From the NCBI GenBank assembly GCA_025655595.1, contig JAHXIO010000006.1, positions 186,001-250,000 on the forward strand: 64,000 nucleotides of DNA, written 5' to 3'. The first letter of the stretch is position 1; each line of letters starts with the position of its first letter. Source of the stretch: Candidatus Thiodiazotropha sp. (ex Monitilora ramsayi). Its GTDB lineage: Bacteria > Pseudomonadota > Gammaproteobacteria > Chromatiales > Chromatiaceae. The notes beneath the pieces are model-generated. The model was not told the origin of the DNA. It worked only from the letters and a program-made list of their open reading frames with translations, and did not search any database. This document shows, in pieces, positions 39,678 through 48,387 of this stretch. The position numbers and the translations under genes are program-made.

Positions 39678-40027
39678 ATCGGGATTGATTGCTGCTGTTG
39701 GAGAGAGTGAAACTGATGGGGCATCTGCGCTTCAGGGCCTGACCAAATAATAGTGCCTGTGACAATTTTCGCAAACCTGATTTGGTGGTAGTGAACAAAG
39801 GGGTGTTTTTACCGGATAGAGTGGCGCAGGCCCTTAGGGTAGATGCTGGCGTATTGCAAAACCCTTCAAAAATCTAAAATCGCTAAGAATCTTTCTCGTT
39901 CTGGGGTGTTCGCTTGTTAAAGATGCGAAATGGTGAAGATTGTCTCTGTTCCCCATGCTAATGTCCGTAAACTCAAAGAGACAGTAAGCGGCCCGGAGTA
40001 TGATTTTACAATCCCACCTTCCGGGGG
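39678..40027. other. intergenic region between PilZ and kinase genes
   Basis: A 350-base divergent region without a recognisable RNA, repeat or gene. It must hold promoters for both flanking genes, but no element stood out clearly. The last 20 bases are GC-rich and contain the GGGGG that may serve as ribosome site for the kinase TTG start. Confidence 0.4.
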
Positions 40028-42175
40028 TTGCTAAAATTGTCGAGGGGTTTGTTCAGGGAAGTGCTCGGAAAAATGCAGGATGTGGAAATGTTCTCAAGAC
40101 TCTTAACTCATGATCTATTGCGGAATCCGGAATTTCAGTCGGCACTTGTCAGGCTGGGAATCTGGCTGTTCAGTATCGTTTACATCGGCCTCGGTGCATG
40201 GACGGGTTATTATGATGTTAACGTCCTGCTTTTTAATCTGCTGTTTGGCGGCTACTTCATCTTTTTCGTGCTGACATTGATCAGCGTCTACCATCGGCCT
40301 GTGATGGAACTGCGGCCCTATGTGACGCTGCTGGCGGATGTCAGTGCAAGCAGCCTTGCGATCTTTCTTACAAAAGAGGCCATCAGTCCCTTCTTTTTAC
40401 TCTATATCTGGATCTTCGTCTCTTACGGCACTCGCTACGGCAAACGCCTTCTCATGGCTGCCTCGGTATTCAGTCTCATCGCCTATAATATAGTGCTGTT
40501 CTCATTGCAGGAGTGGTATTCGCATACTTTCGAGGCCTTCTTTTTTCTATTGCTTCTGGTTTTACTGCCGACTTATCAGTACAGCCTGTTGCGGAAACTT
40601 CATAACGCTCGCCAGGAGGCGGAGCAGGCCAATAAGGCACGGGGTGATTTTCTGGCGACAATGACTCATGAGCTCCGTACCCCTCTGATCGGCATTCTGG
40701 GTATGTCCAGGCTGATGCAGGGAACGCCATTGGATGCGGAGCAGAAAGAGTATCTCCACTCGATCCAATCCTCTGCCCAGTTACTGCGGGCGTTGATCGG
40801 GGATATTCTCGATTTTTCTAAGATTGATTCAAACAAGCTGGAGCTGGTCAACGAACCTTTCGATATACGTCAGTTGGTGCGGGACGTTAGTTCGACGCTG
40901 GCGGGAGAGGCGCAAGAAAAGCAACTGGAACTGTTGTGCTGGGTCGATCCGAAACTTCCCAGAAGGTTACGAGGGGACAATCTACGTCTCTCTCAGATCC
41001 TGTTCAATCTGCTGGGCAATGCAATCAAGTTTACGGACCAGGGGAACGTGGCGTTACGGATTGCGTATGCCTCCGCAAAAGAGCGGGTGAATCAACCGCA
41101 TGTTTTGATTCAGATATCCGATACCGGCATAGGTATACCCAAGGATAAATTGGGAAAGATTTTTGATATGTTCTGGCAGGGAGACGCTTCAAACAGCCGA
41201 CGGTTCGGTGGTACGGGGATAGGGACGTCCGTGGCCCGGGATCTCTGTCGCCGCATGGGGGGCGATATCAGTGTCGAGAGCCAAGTCGGAAAAGGCACTA
41301 CATTTTCAGTCAGGTTACCCCTGTTGATGGAGCAGGGAGCCGCAATCCCCGTTACCCTGCCGCTTCTTGAGGGTAAGCGCATTCTGATTTATGAGACTGA
41401 ACCTCAGAATATGGAGTCGCACCTGAAGATTGCCGAGGAGTTGGGAATGATAGCTTTTCCCGTCAGTTCCATGAAGGCGCTAACCCCCTATCTCGACCAC
41501 TACTTCGATATCGTGCTGGTATGTGATTCGCTCACTGAAAACGGAATAGGTACGGTTCTTTCCCGGCTGGAGATTCTGGGCAGTGAGCCTTTGATTCTGC
41601 TCGGTGGCTATCGAGGTCGTACCATTGGTGTGCCTTCCCCTGTGTCACGCGTCTTGATGAAGCCATTTCTGGCCGATGATCTGGCGGAGGCTATTATTGA
41701 TCCGCTTAGAGAGATGCAGTCGATCCATGATTCTCTTTCCAGCACCCTTGGGCGTGAGGTTCGTGAAGCGAGCGGTATCCAGATACTGCTTGCAGAAGAC
41801 AATGCCATCGCAGCAAAAGTACTGTCAACACTGTTGATTCAGAGGGGGCATTCGGTGCACATTACGAAGGACGGTGAGGAAGCACTTGAGGCGGCCGCCA
41901 AAGGAATCTTCCATCTGGCTTTTATTGATCTTCGTATGCCGCGTATGGACGGTATTGAATTTACTCGGCGGTATCGTCTGACAGAGTCTGATGATCATCA
42001 TCTACCGATCTATGCGTTGACTGCCAATACAGCCGAAGATGCCATGGAAAACTGTATGTTGGCGGGGATGGATGGTTTCCTCAATAAGCCTGTCGAACCG
42101 GAGCAGCTGGATGCCATTATCGAACGCTATACCGGCTCGCCCTTGTATCAAGTCGAGATGAATGAGGTGAGATGA
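40028..42175 (+). CDS. RpfC-like hybrid sensor histidine kinase / response regulator
   Basis: A 715-residue membrane kinase. About five membrane helices (residues 40-185) without a periplasmic sensor domain resemble the RpfC input module for diffusible fatty-acid signals. The dimerisation helix holds H214 in ATMTHELRTPL. The HATPase domain has N (LLGNAIKF), G1 (DTGIGIP) and G2 (GGTGIG) boxes. A degenerate receiver-like segment follows, then a true receiver with phospho-acceptor D634 and Lys in NKPVEP. There is no C-terminal HPt, unlike RpfC. The TTG start is weak; ATG at 40073 is an alternative. It overlaps the HD gene by four bases. Confidence 0.85.
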   Translation: MLKLSRGLFREVLGKMQDVEMFSRLLTHDLLRNPEFQSALVRLGIWLFSIVYIGLGAWTGYYDVNVLLFNLLFGGYFIFFVLTLISVYHRPVMELRPYVTLLADVSASSLAIFLTKEAISPFFLLYIWIFVSYGTRYGKRLLMAASVFSLIAYNIVLFSLQEWYSHTFEAFFFLLLLVLLPTYQYSLLRKLHNARQEAEQANKARGDFLATMTHELRTPLIGILGMSRLMQGTPLDAEQKEYLHSIQSSAQLLRALIGDILDFSKIDSNKLELVNEPFDIRQLVRDVSSTLAGEAQEKQLELLCWVDPKLPRRLRGDNLRLSQILFNLLGNAIKFTDQGNVALRIAYASAKERVNQPHVLIQISDTGIGIPKDKLGKIFDMFWQGDASNSRRFGGTGIGTSVARDLCRRMGGDISVESQVGKGTTFSVRLPLLMEQGAAIPVTLPLLEGKRILIYETEPQNMESHLKIAEELGMIAFPVSSMKALTPYLDHYFDIVLVCDSLTENGIGTVLSRLEILGSEPLILLGGYRGRTIGVPSPVSRVLMKPFLADDLAEAIIDPLREMQSIHDSLSSTLGREVREASGIQILLAEDNAIAAKVLSTLLIQRGHSVHITKDGEEALEAAAKGIFHLAFIDLRMPRMDGIEFTRRYRLTESDDHHLPIYALTANTAEDAMENCMLAGMDGFLNKPVEPEQLDAIIERYTGSPLYQVEMNEVR

Positions 42176-43527
42176 ACGATCTGGTTTCACACGCGATCGA
42201 ATATGCCACGCAGGCACACGCACGAATCGATCAAAGGCGAAAATATTCTAATCAGCCCTATGATGTGCATCTGAAGGCAGTGGCCAATCTCGTACGGGAG
42301 GTTGCTGGCGATAAACACATGATCGCGGCTGCCTGGTTACACGATACTGTGGAGGATACACCAGCCACAGTACAGGATATCGAACGGGAGTTCGGTTCGG
42401 ACGTGGCAAAGCTTGTATCGGAGTTGACCGATATCAGCAGGCCAAGCGACGGCAATCGCGCCATCCGAAAACAGATCGACAGACAACATATTGCCAAGGC
42501 TTCATCAAGAGCCAAGACCGTCAAGCTGGCGGATTTGATCGATAACTGTCGTGATATCTGCAGTCATGACAATCGATTCGCCAAGGTGTTTCTGGTGGAA
42601 ATGGAGGCGCTGCTGAGTGTTCTGCAGGAGGGCGACGAAACGCTCTACAAAAGAGCCTGGAAGGTTTTGCATACCTGTAGAGAGCAAATTGGTAAGCTGC
42701 AAAAGGGCGGTTTTGACCTTGGTCGTGAGATAGTGCCGGAAAGTCATGGCATCCCATTTGAGCAGCAGAGGGCGCTGCGCCTTTTTACAGAGTCATTCAA
42801 AGCGGTTGATATCGCGGAACCTCTCGCTTCATTTGATGGGGAATCCAGGGTCGAAATGGTGGAGGAGGTGATGCGGTCCAATGGGTGGATTGTAGCCGGT
42901 ATGCGTGATCAGGGATTCGTGAACGGGTTCATACAATTGCAGGATCTTGATGGCGGTATTTGCCGTGATTACAAACGTGAATTTGCCAAGGGACAGATTC
43001 TACATGGGGATGCCTCTCTGTCTGATGTCATCCAGGTTCTGACGCGTCACGAGAGCTGCTTCATCGCTCTGCTTGGTGATCTCTCCGGTGTCATTCTGCG
43101 TTCCCATATACAGAAACCCATTGTTCGTATGTGGCTGTTCGGCATGATTACCATTATCGAGATGAATCTGATTGAGAATATCAAGGAGACCTTTCCCGGT
43201 GACGAATGGCAGCGGCATTTGAGTAAAAAACGTATGGAGAATGCGAAGGAATTGCAGACGGAACGTATTCGCAGAGGACAGACGGGCGAGCTGCTCGATT
43301 GTCTTCAATTCTCTGACAAGGCGCAGATCCTGATCAACAGTGATGAAGTGCTGGCTCAGTTGGGATTTGCAACCCGAAGGAGTGCGAAGAAAATCATTCG
43401 CGATCTGGAGTCACTGCGCAACAATCTGGCCCATTCGCAGGATATCGTTGCCCACGATTGGCCGCAGATAGCCCGGATGACGCGCCGGATCGAGGCATTG
43501 GTACATTGGGGCGAGGTGGAGGAGTAA
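42172..43527 (+). CDS. RSH-type HD hydrolase fused to CBS-like and HEPN-like regions
   Basis: A 451-residue multidomain protein. Residues 1-175 are a SpoT/Mesh1-type HD domain with H33, the HDxxED motif (H57, D58, E61, D62) and KLAD (D121), expected to hydrolyse (p)ppGpp or a related nucleotide. No synthetase domain is present. Residues 225-315 look CBS-like. The C-terminal helical part carries LRNNLAH with R416-x4-H421, the signature of HEPN ribonuclease-like domains. It is translationally coupled to the hybrid kinase (ATGA). I know of no described function for this combination; an alarmone or stress effector is a plausible inference. Confidence 0.75.
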   Translation: MNDLVSHAIEYATQAHARIDQRRKYSNQPYDVHLKAVANLVREVAGDKHMIAAAWLHDTVEDTPATVQDIEREFGSDVAKLVSELTDISRPSDGNRAIRKQIDRQHIAKASSRAKTVKLADLIDNCRDICSHDNRFAKVFLVEMEALLSVLQEGDETLYKRAWKVLHTCREQIGKLQKGGFDLGREIVPESHGIPFEQQRALRLFTESFKAVDIAEPLASFDGESRVEMVEEVMRSNGWIVAGMRDQGFVNGFIQLQDLDGGICRDYKREFAKGQILHGDASLSDVIQVLTRHESCFIALLGDLSGVILRSHIQKPIVRMWLFGMITIIEMNLIENIKETFPGDEWQRHLSKKRMENAKELQTERIRRGQTGELLDCLQFSDKAQILINSDEVLAQLGFATRRSAKKIIRDLESLRNNLAHSQDIVAHDWPQIARMTRRIEALVHWGEVEE

Positions 43528-43541
43528 ATCCCCAATCCCTG

Positions 43542-44390
43542 TTACAGGCCCAGATTAGTCCAGATAGCCTGAGTCGGCGCCGCCTGATTCATGGTGTAGA
43601 AGTGCAGACCGGGAGCGCCACCCGCTAGCAGCCGCTCACAAAGTCGCGAGACAACCTCTGCGCCATAGCTGCGTATGGCTTCGATGTCCTCGCCATAGCC
43701 TTCCAATCTTTTTCTTAGCCAACGAGGGATCTCAGCGCCACATCCGTCGGAAAATCGCGCCAGTTGGACAAAATTGGTGATCGGCATGATGCCGGGTACG
43801 ATGGGTATATCGATATTGAGCCTCAAACAGTCGTCGACAAAGCGAAAGTAGGCGTCAGGATTGTAAAAGTATTGTGTGATCGCGCTATTGGCACCCGCTT
43901 CCGCCTTCTGTTTAAAAAAGTCGAGATCCTTTTCCGCGTTGACAGCCTGCGGATGAAACTCCGGATAGGCTGCCACTTCGATATGAAAGTAGTCGCCATG
44001 ATGTTCTCTTATTAGCGCTACCAGTTGATTGGCATAACCTAGCTCTCCCAAACCACCAAGTCCTACTCCAGAGGGCAGATCTCCGCGCAAGGCCACCAGT
44101 CTGTTGATACCCTGGTCTTTGTAGCGATCGAGAATCTCAAGAATCTCATCCTTGCTACTGCCAATGCAGGAGAGGTGGGGGGCCGTCTCTATCTTCTCCT
44201 CGCATAACCAGTCGACCGTATCGAATGTCCTTTGCTGGGTTGAGCCGCCTGCGCCATAGGTGACCGAGAAGAAGGCAGGCGACAATGCCTGTAGCGCCTT
44301 GACGGTCTGCTGCATTTTTTCGAAGCCTTTATCCGTTTTGGGTGGGAAAAGCTCGAAACTGAAGGTATTTCTGTTTTGTTCTGTTTGCAT
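43542..44390 (-). CDS. metF: 5,10-methylenetetrahydrofolate reductase MetF
   Basis: A 282-residue FAD-dependent TIM-barrel enzyme that makes 5-methyl-THF for methionine synthesis. FSFELFPPKTDKGFE holds the catalytic Glu, SVTYGAGGSTQQRT the FAD/folate-binding loop, and LRGDLPSG and YPEFHP follow. It lies 202 bases downstream of ahcY on the same strand, so it is probably under the same SAH riboswitch. Confidence 0.95.
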   Translation of the reverse strand: MQTEQNRNTFSFELFPPKTDKGFEKMQQTVKALQALSPAFFSVTYGAGGSTQQRTFDTVDWLCEEKIETAPHLSCIGSSKDEILEILDRYKDQGINRLVALRGDLPSGVGLGGLGELGYANQLVALIREHHGDYFHIEVAAYPEFHPQAVNAEKDLDFFKQKAEAGANSAITQYFYNPDAYFRFVDDCLRLNIDIPIVPGIMPITNFVQLARFSDGCGAEIPRWLRKRLEGYGEDIEAIRSYGAEVVSRLCERLLAGGAPGLHFYTMNQAAPTQAIWTNLGL

Positions 44391-44570
44391 GGAGCTCGGT
44401 TACCATGATCTGTATTCAAATAGTCGTAGATCGAAACAGGGTCCGGGAAGAAAACGGTTTGATCGACGGATGTTTCGTGCACCCTGATTCAGACAGCTGT
44501 TTTAAAGATTGATCGGGCAAGTTGCACGGAGTGGAGGTCACCTCTCCCCGCAACTGCCTGATCAGTTTTA

Positions 44571-44585
44571 AGCCGCCCTTCGGCT
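44571..44585 (-). terminator. weak hairpin between ahcY and metF
   Basis: AGCCG pairs with CGGCT across a 5-base loop and on the minus strand is followed by TTAAAA. The stem is short and the T-run poor, so it may attenuate rather than stop transcription into metF. The rest of the 202-base gap holds an imperfect GTTGC...GCAAC hairpin near 44521-44553. Confidence 0.3.
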
Positions 44586-44592
44586 GTGACTG

Positions 44593-45999
44593 TTAGTAAC
44601 GGTAGTGAGTCGGTTTATACGGGCCCTCTACCGGGACACCGATGTAGTCAGCCTGCTCCTGGGACAAGGTGGTCAAATGGGCGCCTATCTTTTCCAAATG
44701 CAAGCGTGCGACTTCTTCATCCAGCTGCTTCGGTAAAACATAGACTTTGTTTTCGTATTTCTCCGGATTGTTGAAGAATTCGATCTGCGCCAGTACCTGA
44801 TTGGAAAAGGAGTTGGACATCACAAAGCTGGGATGGCCGGTGGCGCAGCCAAGGTTAACCAGGCGTCCTTCGGCGAGCAGGATGATTCTCTTGCCGTCGG
44901 GAAAGATGATGTGATGAACCTGCGGCTTGATCTCTTCCCACTCATAATCGCGAATGCCGGCAATATCGATCTCGTTATCGAAGTGGCCGATATTACAGAC
45001 GATCGCCTGGTCCTTCATGGCTGCCATATGGTCATGGGTAATAATCTTGAAGTTGCCCGTGGTTGTCACGAAGATATCGCCGATTGGGGCAGCCTCTTCC
45101 ATAGTCACTACACGATAGCCCTCCATTGCAGCCTGCAGGGCGCAGATGGGATCGATCTCGGTGACCCAGACGGTGGCGCCGAGGCCGCGCAGAGATTGTG
45201 CGCATCCCTTACCCACATCTCCGTAGCCGGCAACGATTGCGATTTTTCCCGCGATCATCACGTCAGTGGCGCGTTTGATGCCGTCCACCAGGGATTCGCG
45301 GCAGCCGTAGAGGTTGTCGAACTTGGATTTCGTGACTGAGTCGTTCACGTTCATGGCCGGAAACAGCAGGGTTCCCTGTTCCATCATCTGATAGAGGCGG
45401 TGTACGCCGGTGGTGGTCTCTTCCGTGACGCCTTTGATCGACTCCGCCATGCGATGATATCGTTTCGGGTCCTCTTCCAGGCTGCGCTTGAGCACACCGA
45501 GAATGACCTGCCACTCCTCCGGGTCGTCTTTCTGGGGCTCGGGAACCTGACCCGCATCGGCAAACTCCACACCCTTATGGACTAAGAGAGTGGCATCACC
45601 GCCATCGTCCAGGATCATGTTCGGAGTTTGACTGTTGGGCCAGTTGAGGACCTGTTCGGTACACCACCAATACTCCTCCAAAGACTCACCCTTCCAGGCA
45701 TAGACAGGGATACCCTGAGCCGCGATGGCTGCCGCAGCGTGATCCTGTGTGGAAAAGATGTTGCACGAACACCAGCGTACTTCCGCGCCGAGAGCCACCA
45801 GGGTCTCGATCAGCACAGCAGTCTGAATGGTCATGTGAAGAGAACCGGTGATACGCGCCCCCTTGAGGGGCTGTTGTGCGGCATACTTTTCGCGAATCGC
45901 CATCAGACCCGGCATTTCGGTTTCGGCAATGGCGATTTCGCGGCGGCCGAAGTCGGCCAGAGAGATATCGGCGACCTTATAGTCATTGAACTCACTCAT
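44593..45999 (-). CDS. ahcY: S-adenosylhomocysteine hydrolase
   Basis: A 468-residue NAD+-dependent enzyme that splits SAH into adenosine and homocysteine, relieving inhibition of methyltransferases. The NAD-binding glycine motif is in [42 protein letters not shown] and the C-terminal PTHYRY are typical. I choose the ATG giving [18 protein letters not shown], with GGAG 11 bases upstream; the longer frame would translate into the riboswitch. Its mRNA leader is a SAH riboswitch ending about 22 bases before the start. Confidence 0.97.
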   Translation of the reverse strand: MSEFNDYKVADISLADFGRREIAIAETEMPGLMAIREKYAAQQPLKGARITGSLHMTIQTAVLIETLVALGAEVRWCSCNIFSTQDHAAAAIAAQGIPVYAWKGESLEEYWWCTEQVLNWPNSQTPNMILDDGGDATLLVHKGVEFADAGQVPEPQKDDPEEWQVILGVLKRSLEEDPKRYHRMAESIKGVTEETTTGVHRLYQMMEQGTLLFPAMNVNDSVTKSKFDNLYGCRESLVDGIKRATDVMIAGKIAIVAGYGDVGKGCAQSLRGLGATVWVTEIDPICALQAAMEGYRVVTMEEAAPIGDIFVTTTGNFKIITHDHMAAMKDQAIVCNIGHFDNEIDIAGIRDYEWEEIKPQVHHIIFPDGKRIILLAEGRLVNLGCATGHPSFVMSNSFSNQVLAQIEFFNNPEKYENKVYVLPKQLDEEVARLHLEKIGAHLTTLSQEQADYIGVPVEGPYKPTHYRY

Positions 46000-46020
46000 G
46001 GTAATCATCTCCTGAATATC

Positions 46021-46100
46021 GTGAGTGAGCGCCGTTTGTCTTGCTGTCACCCGGTACCGAGCCTGGCGGAGTATGAATCCGTTGCAGCGCTCCTCGGCGA
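46021..46100 (-). ncRNA. SAH riboswitch controlling ahcY-metF
   Basis: On the minus strand the leader contains the conserved parts of the S-adenosylhomocysteine aptamer: CCGAGGAGCGCTGC, then CCAGGCTCGG, which pairs with the first block, and finally ACGGCGCTCAC, which pairs with GAGCGC(TG) as the pseudoknot or P2 element. The order and spacing match known SAH riboswitches upstream of ahcY in beta- and gammaproteobacteria. SAH binding should raise ahcY and metF expression, likely by freeing the ribosome site. Confidence 0.93.
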
Positions 46101-46110
46101 TGGGGGGAGT

Positions 46111-46204
46111 TAATTATGAATTATGAATTTTAAATTGTGAATTATTGAGCGCGCAATGTGTGCGCCTTCAATTCAAAATTATTAATTCAAAATTCAAAAT
46201 TGAT
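46111..46204. repeat. AT-rich imperfect palindrome between metK and ahcY
   Basis: Two arms of about 43 bases, each built of TGAATT units about seven bases apart, are inverted about a GC-rich centre (GCGCGCA...TGTGCGC near 46149-46164). Arms match at most positions. The element begins at the metK stop and ends just before the SAH riboswitch. It might act as the metK terminator or be a MITE-like insertion. A related arrangement occurs near 51517-51607. Confidence 0.6.
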
Positions 46205-47389
46205 TCACAGTCCGGCCTCCTCCCGCAAGGCCTCAGCCTTGTCAGTCAGTTCCCAGGTAAAGCCCTCATCTTCACGGCCGAAATGGCCATAAGCAGCTGT
46301 CTTGCGGTACTGAATCTTGTTTGTGTTTAGCAGGTCCAGCATCTTCAGAATGCCGTAGGGGCGGAGGTCGAAGTGTCTGCGTACCAACTCGACTATCTTC
46401 TCATCGTCAATCTTGCCGGTGCCGAATGTCTCGACCATGATGGAGGTGGGTTCCGCCACGCCGATCGCGTAGGAAATCTGGATTTCACAACGGTCGGCAA
46501 GGCCGGCGGCCACGATATTCTTGGCCACGTAACGACCTGCGTAGGCGGCGGAGCGGTCGACCTTGGAGGGATCCTTGCCGGAGAAGGCGCCGCCGCCGTG
46601 GCGTGCCATACCCCCATAGGTATCGACGATAATCTTACGTCCGGTCAGACCACAATCGCCCACCGGTCCACCGATGACGAAACTACCGGTTGGATTGATG
46701 TGGATCTTGTCCTGGGGGCATTGATCCAACCAGGCCTTGGGCAGCACCGGCTGTATGATGTTTTCCATCACCGCCTCACGCAGGTGATCGTAGTCGATAT
46801 CGGGATCGTGTTGGGTGGAGAGGACCACTGCACCGATACCGGTAACTTGTCCGTCCTTGTACTGTAGAGTCACCTGGCTTTTGGCGTCGGGTCTCAGCCA
46901 TGGCAGGACACCCGATTTGCGGATCTCCGACTGCCTCTGCACAAGACGCTGCGCATAGGTAATCGGTGCGGGCATGAGGACGTCGGTTTCATTCGTGGCA
47001 TAGCCGAACATCATGCCCTGGTCGCCGGCACCCTGCTCTTCCGGGGCGCTTCGGTCGACCCCTTGGGCGATATCCCCTGACTGTTTGCCGATCAATGACA
47101 TTACGGCACAGGTAGAACCGTCAAAACCCACATTGGAGCTGGTGTAGCCAATATCACAGACCACGCCACGTACCAGCTCATCCAGATCGATCCAGGCCTC
47201 GGTGCTGATTTCGCCGGCGACAATCACCGCGCCGGTTTTGATGAGGGTCTCGCAGGCTACACGGGCTCTTTCGGGGTTGGGGTCTTGCTCAAGGATAGCG
47301 TCTAGCATTGCATCAGAGATCTGGTCAGCAACTTTATCGGGGTGTCCCTCAGAGACTGATTCCGAAGTAAAAATATATTCGTTTGCCAT
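46205..47389 (-). CDS. metK: S-adenosylmethionine synthetase MetK
   Basis: A 394-residue enzyme that makes SAM from methionine and [23 protein letters not shown] (quoted at limit) starts the protein, [14 protein letters not shown] is the ATP-binding loop, and [16 protein letters not shown] the phosphate-binding loop. It lies just upstream of the SAH riboswitch-ahcY-metF unit on the same strand, completing the activated methyl cycle. No SAM riboswitch was found in its 5' region. Confidence 0.97.
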   Translation of the reverse strand: MANEYIFTSESVSEGHPDKVADQISDAMLDAILEQDPNPERARVACETLIKTGAVIVAGEISTEAWIDLDELVRGVVCDIGYTSSNVGFDGSTCAVMSLIGKQSGDIAQGVDRSAPEEQGAGDQGMMFGYATNETDVLMPAPITYAQRLVQRQSEIRKSGVLPWLRPDAKSQVTLQYKDGQVTGIGAVVLSTQHDPDIDYDHLREAVMENIIQPVLPKAWLDQCPQDKIHINPTGSFVIGGPVGDCGLTGRKIIVDTYGGMARHGGGAFSGKDPSKVDRSAAYAGRYVAKNIVAAGLADRCEIQISYAIGVAEPTSIMVETFGTGKIDDEKIVELVRRHFDLRPYGILKMLDLLNTNKIQYRKTAAYGHFGREDEGFTWELTDKAEALREEAGL

Positions 47390-47473
47390 TGATTTTCCTA
47401 ACTATTGGGTGCTTGGTCTTACTATCCGACCGGTTCCATTGAGTCTGGCCCAGTCTTCTGGAGAAAACGGGAT

Positions 47474-47502
47474 TTTACACATCAGTCCGCTTTTTGCATA
47501 AT
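47474..47502 (+). promoter_or_regulatory. sigma-70 promoter of thioredoxin-family gene
   Basis: TTTACA-N17-CATAAT with a TG extended -10 dinucleotide, about 40 bases before the ATG at 47544. Confidence 0.5.
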
Positions 47503-47543
47503 GCCCCACCCTTGGTCAATGCATAGTATTGAATGGAATAATA

Positions 47544-48095
47544 ATGGTATCGCTCGAAACCCCGATCTGTGATTTTGGCGCACCTGCCCCCGACTTTTCC
47601 CTGCCCGGCGTCGACGGCCGCGTCTGGTCGCTCAGAGAGTGTATGGGGGAAAAGGGATTACTGGTGATGTTTATCTGTAATCACTGTCCGTACGTCAAGG
47701 CTGTGCAGCAGCGCATTGTGCGGGATGTGCGAGAGCTTATTCCCATGGGAATCAATGCGGTAGCGATCATGTCGAACGATCCCAGCGAGTATCCGGAAGA
47801 CTCGTTCGAGAATATGCAGGAGATCGCGAAGCAGCTAGATTTCCCTTTTCCATACCTGCTGGATGAAACACAGGCGGTTGCCAAGGCCTACGGTGCCGTA
47901 TGCACGCCCGATTTTTTCGGATATAACGCCGATCTGAAATTGCAATATCGGGGCAGACTTGATGAAAGCCGTAAAGAGACAGCGGGCCCGGACGTTCGGC
48001 GGGACCTGTTTGAGGCCATGAAACAGGTGGCCGAGACCGGGAAAGGCCCTCAGGAGCAGATTCCCAGCATGGGTTGCTCTATCAAGTGGCTGTGA
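47544..48095 (+). CDS. thioredoxin-fold redoxin family protein
   Basis: A 183-residue soluble protein of the AhpC/TSA/redoxin type. APDFSLPGVDGRVWSL starts the fold, and CNHCPYVKAVQQR carries a CxxC redox motif at the thioredoxin position. TPDFFGYNADLKLQYRG has the cis-Pro region. Members of this CNHCPY family have no firmly assigned substrate. I take the ATG giving MVSLETPICDFG; a TTG 15 bases upstream is possible. It is probably monocistronic. Confidence 0.85.
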   Translation: MVSLETPICDFGAPAPDFSLPGVDGRVWSLRECMGEKGLLVMFICNHCPYVKAVQQRIVRDVRELIPMGINAVAIMSNDPSEYPEDSFENMQEIAKQLDFPFPYLLDETQAVAKAYGAVCTPDFFGYNADLKLQYRGRLDESRKETAGPDVRRDLFEAMKQVAETGKGPQEQIPSMGCSIKWL

Positions 48096-48387
48096 CGTCA
48101 AGTTATTGAAAGTATTTAGTTTATTAGGATATTAGGATTTTCCATCAAGCTGGCTTATTGCCCCCATAAAGGCAGCTATTTTGCCCGGTACTATCCCTTG
48201 GGTCAGAATAGTCCACCTTTGTCCGATAGGCACAGGGTGCATTTGGGGTTAACAAAGAACAAACGGCACCTGTGGATCAACCTACCCGTAGCAATGGGGA
48301 ATTGCATAAAGAATCCGGCGACCAATCGCCACAAGAAAGCTATCTGATTCAGAACAGAAATTAGTCATTTACATTCAGGAGGGGTCA

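Noticed and set aside
39243-39710. 155-codon plus-strand frame opposite the PilZ gene
   Set aside because: The minus strand has the PilZ signature motifs; the plus product shows none.
47390-47543. SAM riboswitch upstream of metK
   Set aside because: The leader lacks the conserved blocks of known SAM aptamers; only a promoter for the divergent gene was visible.
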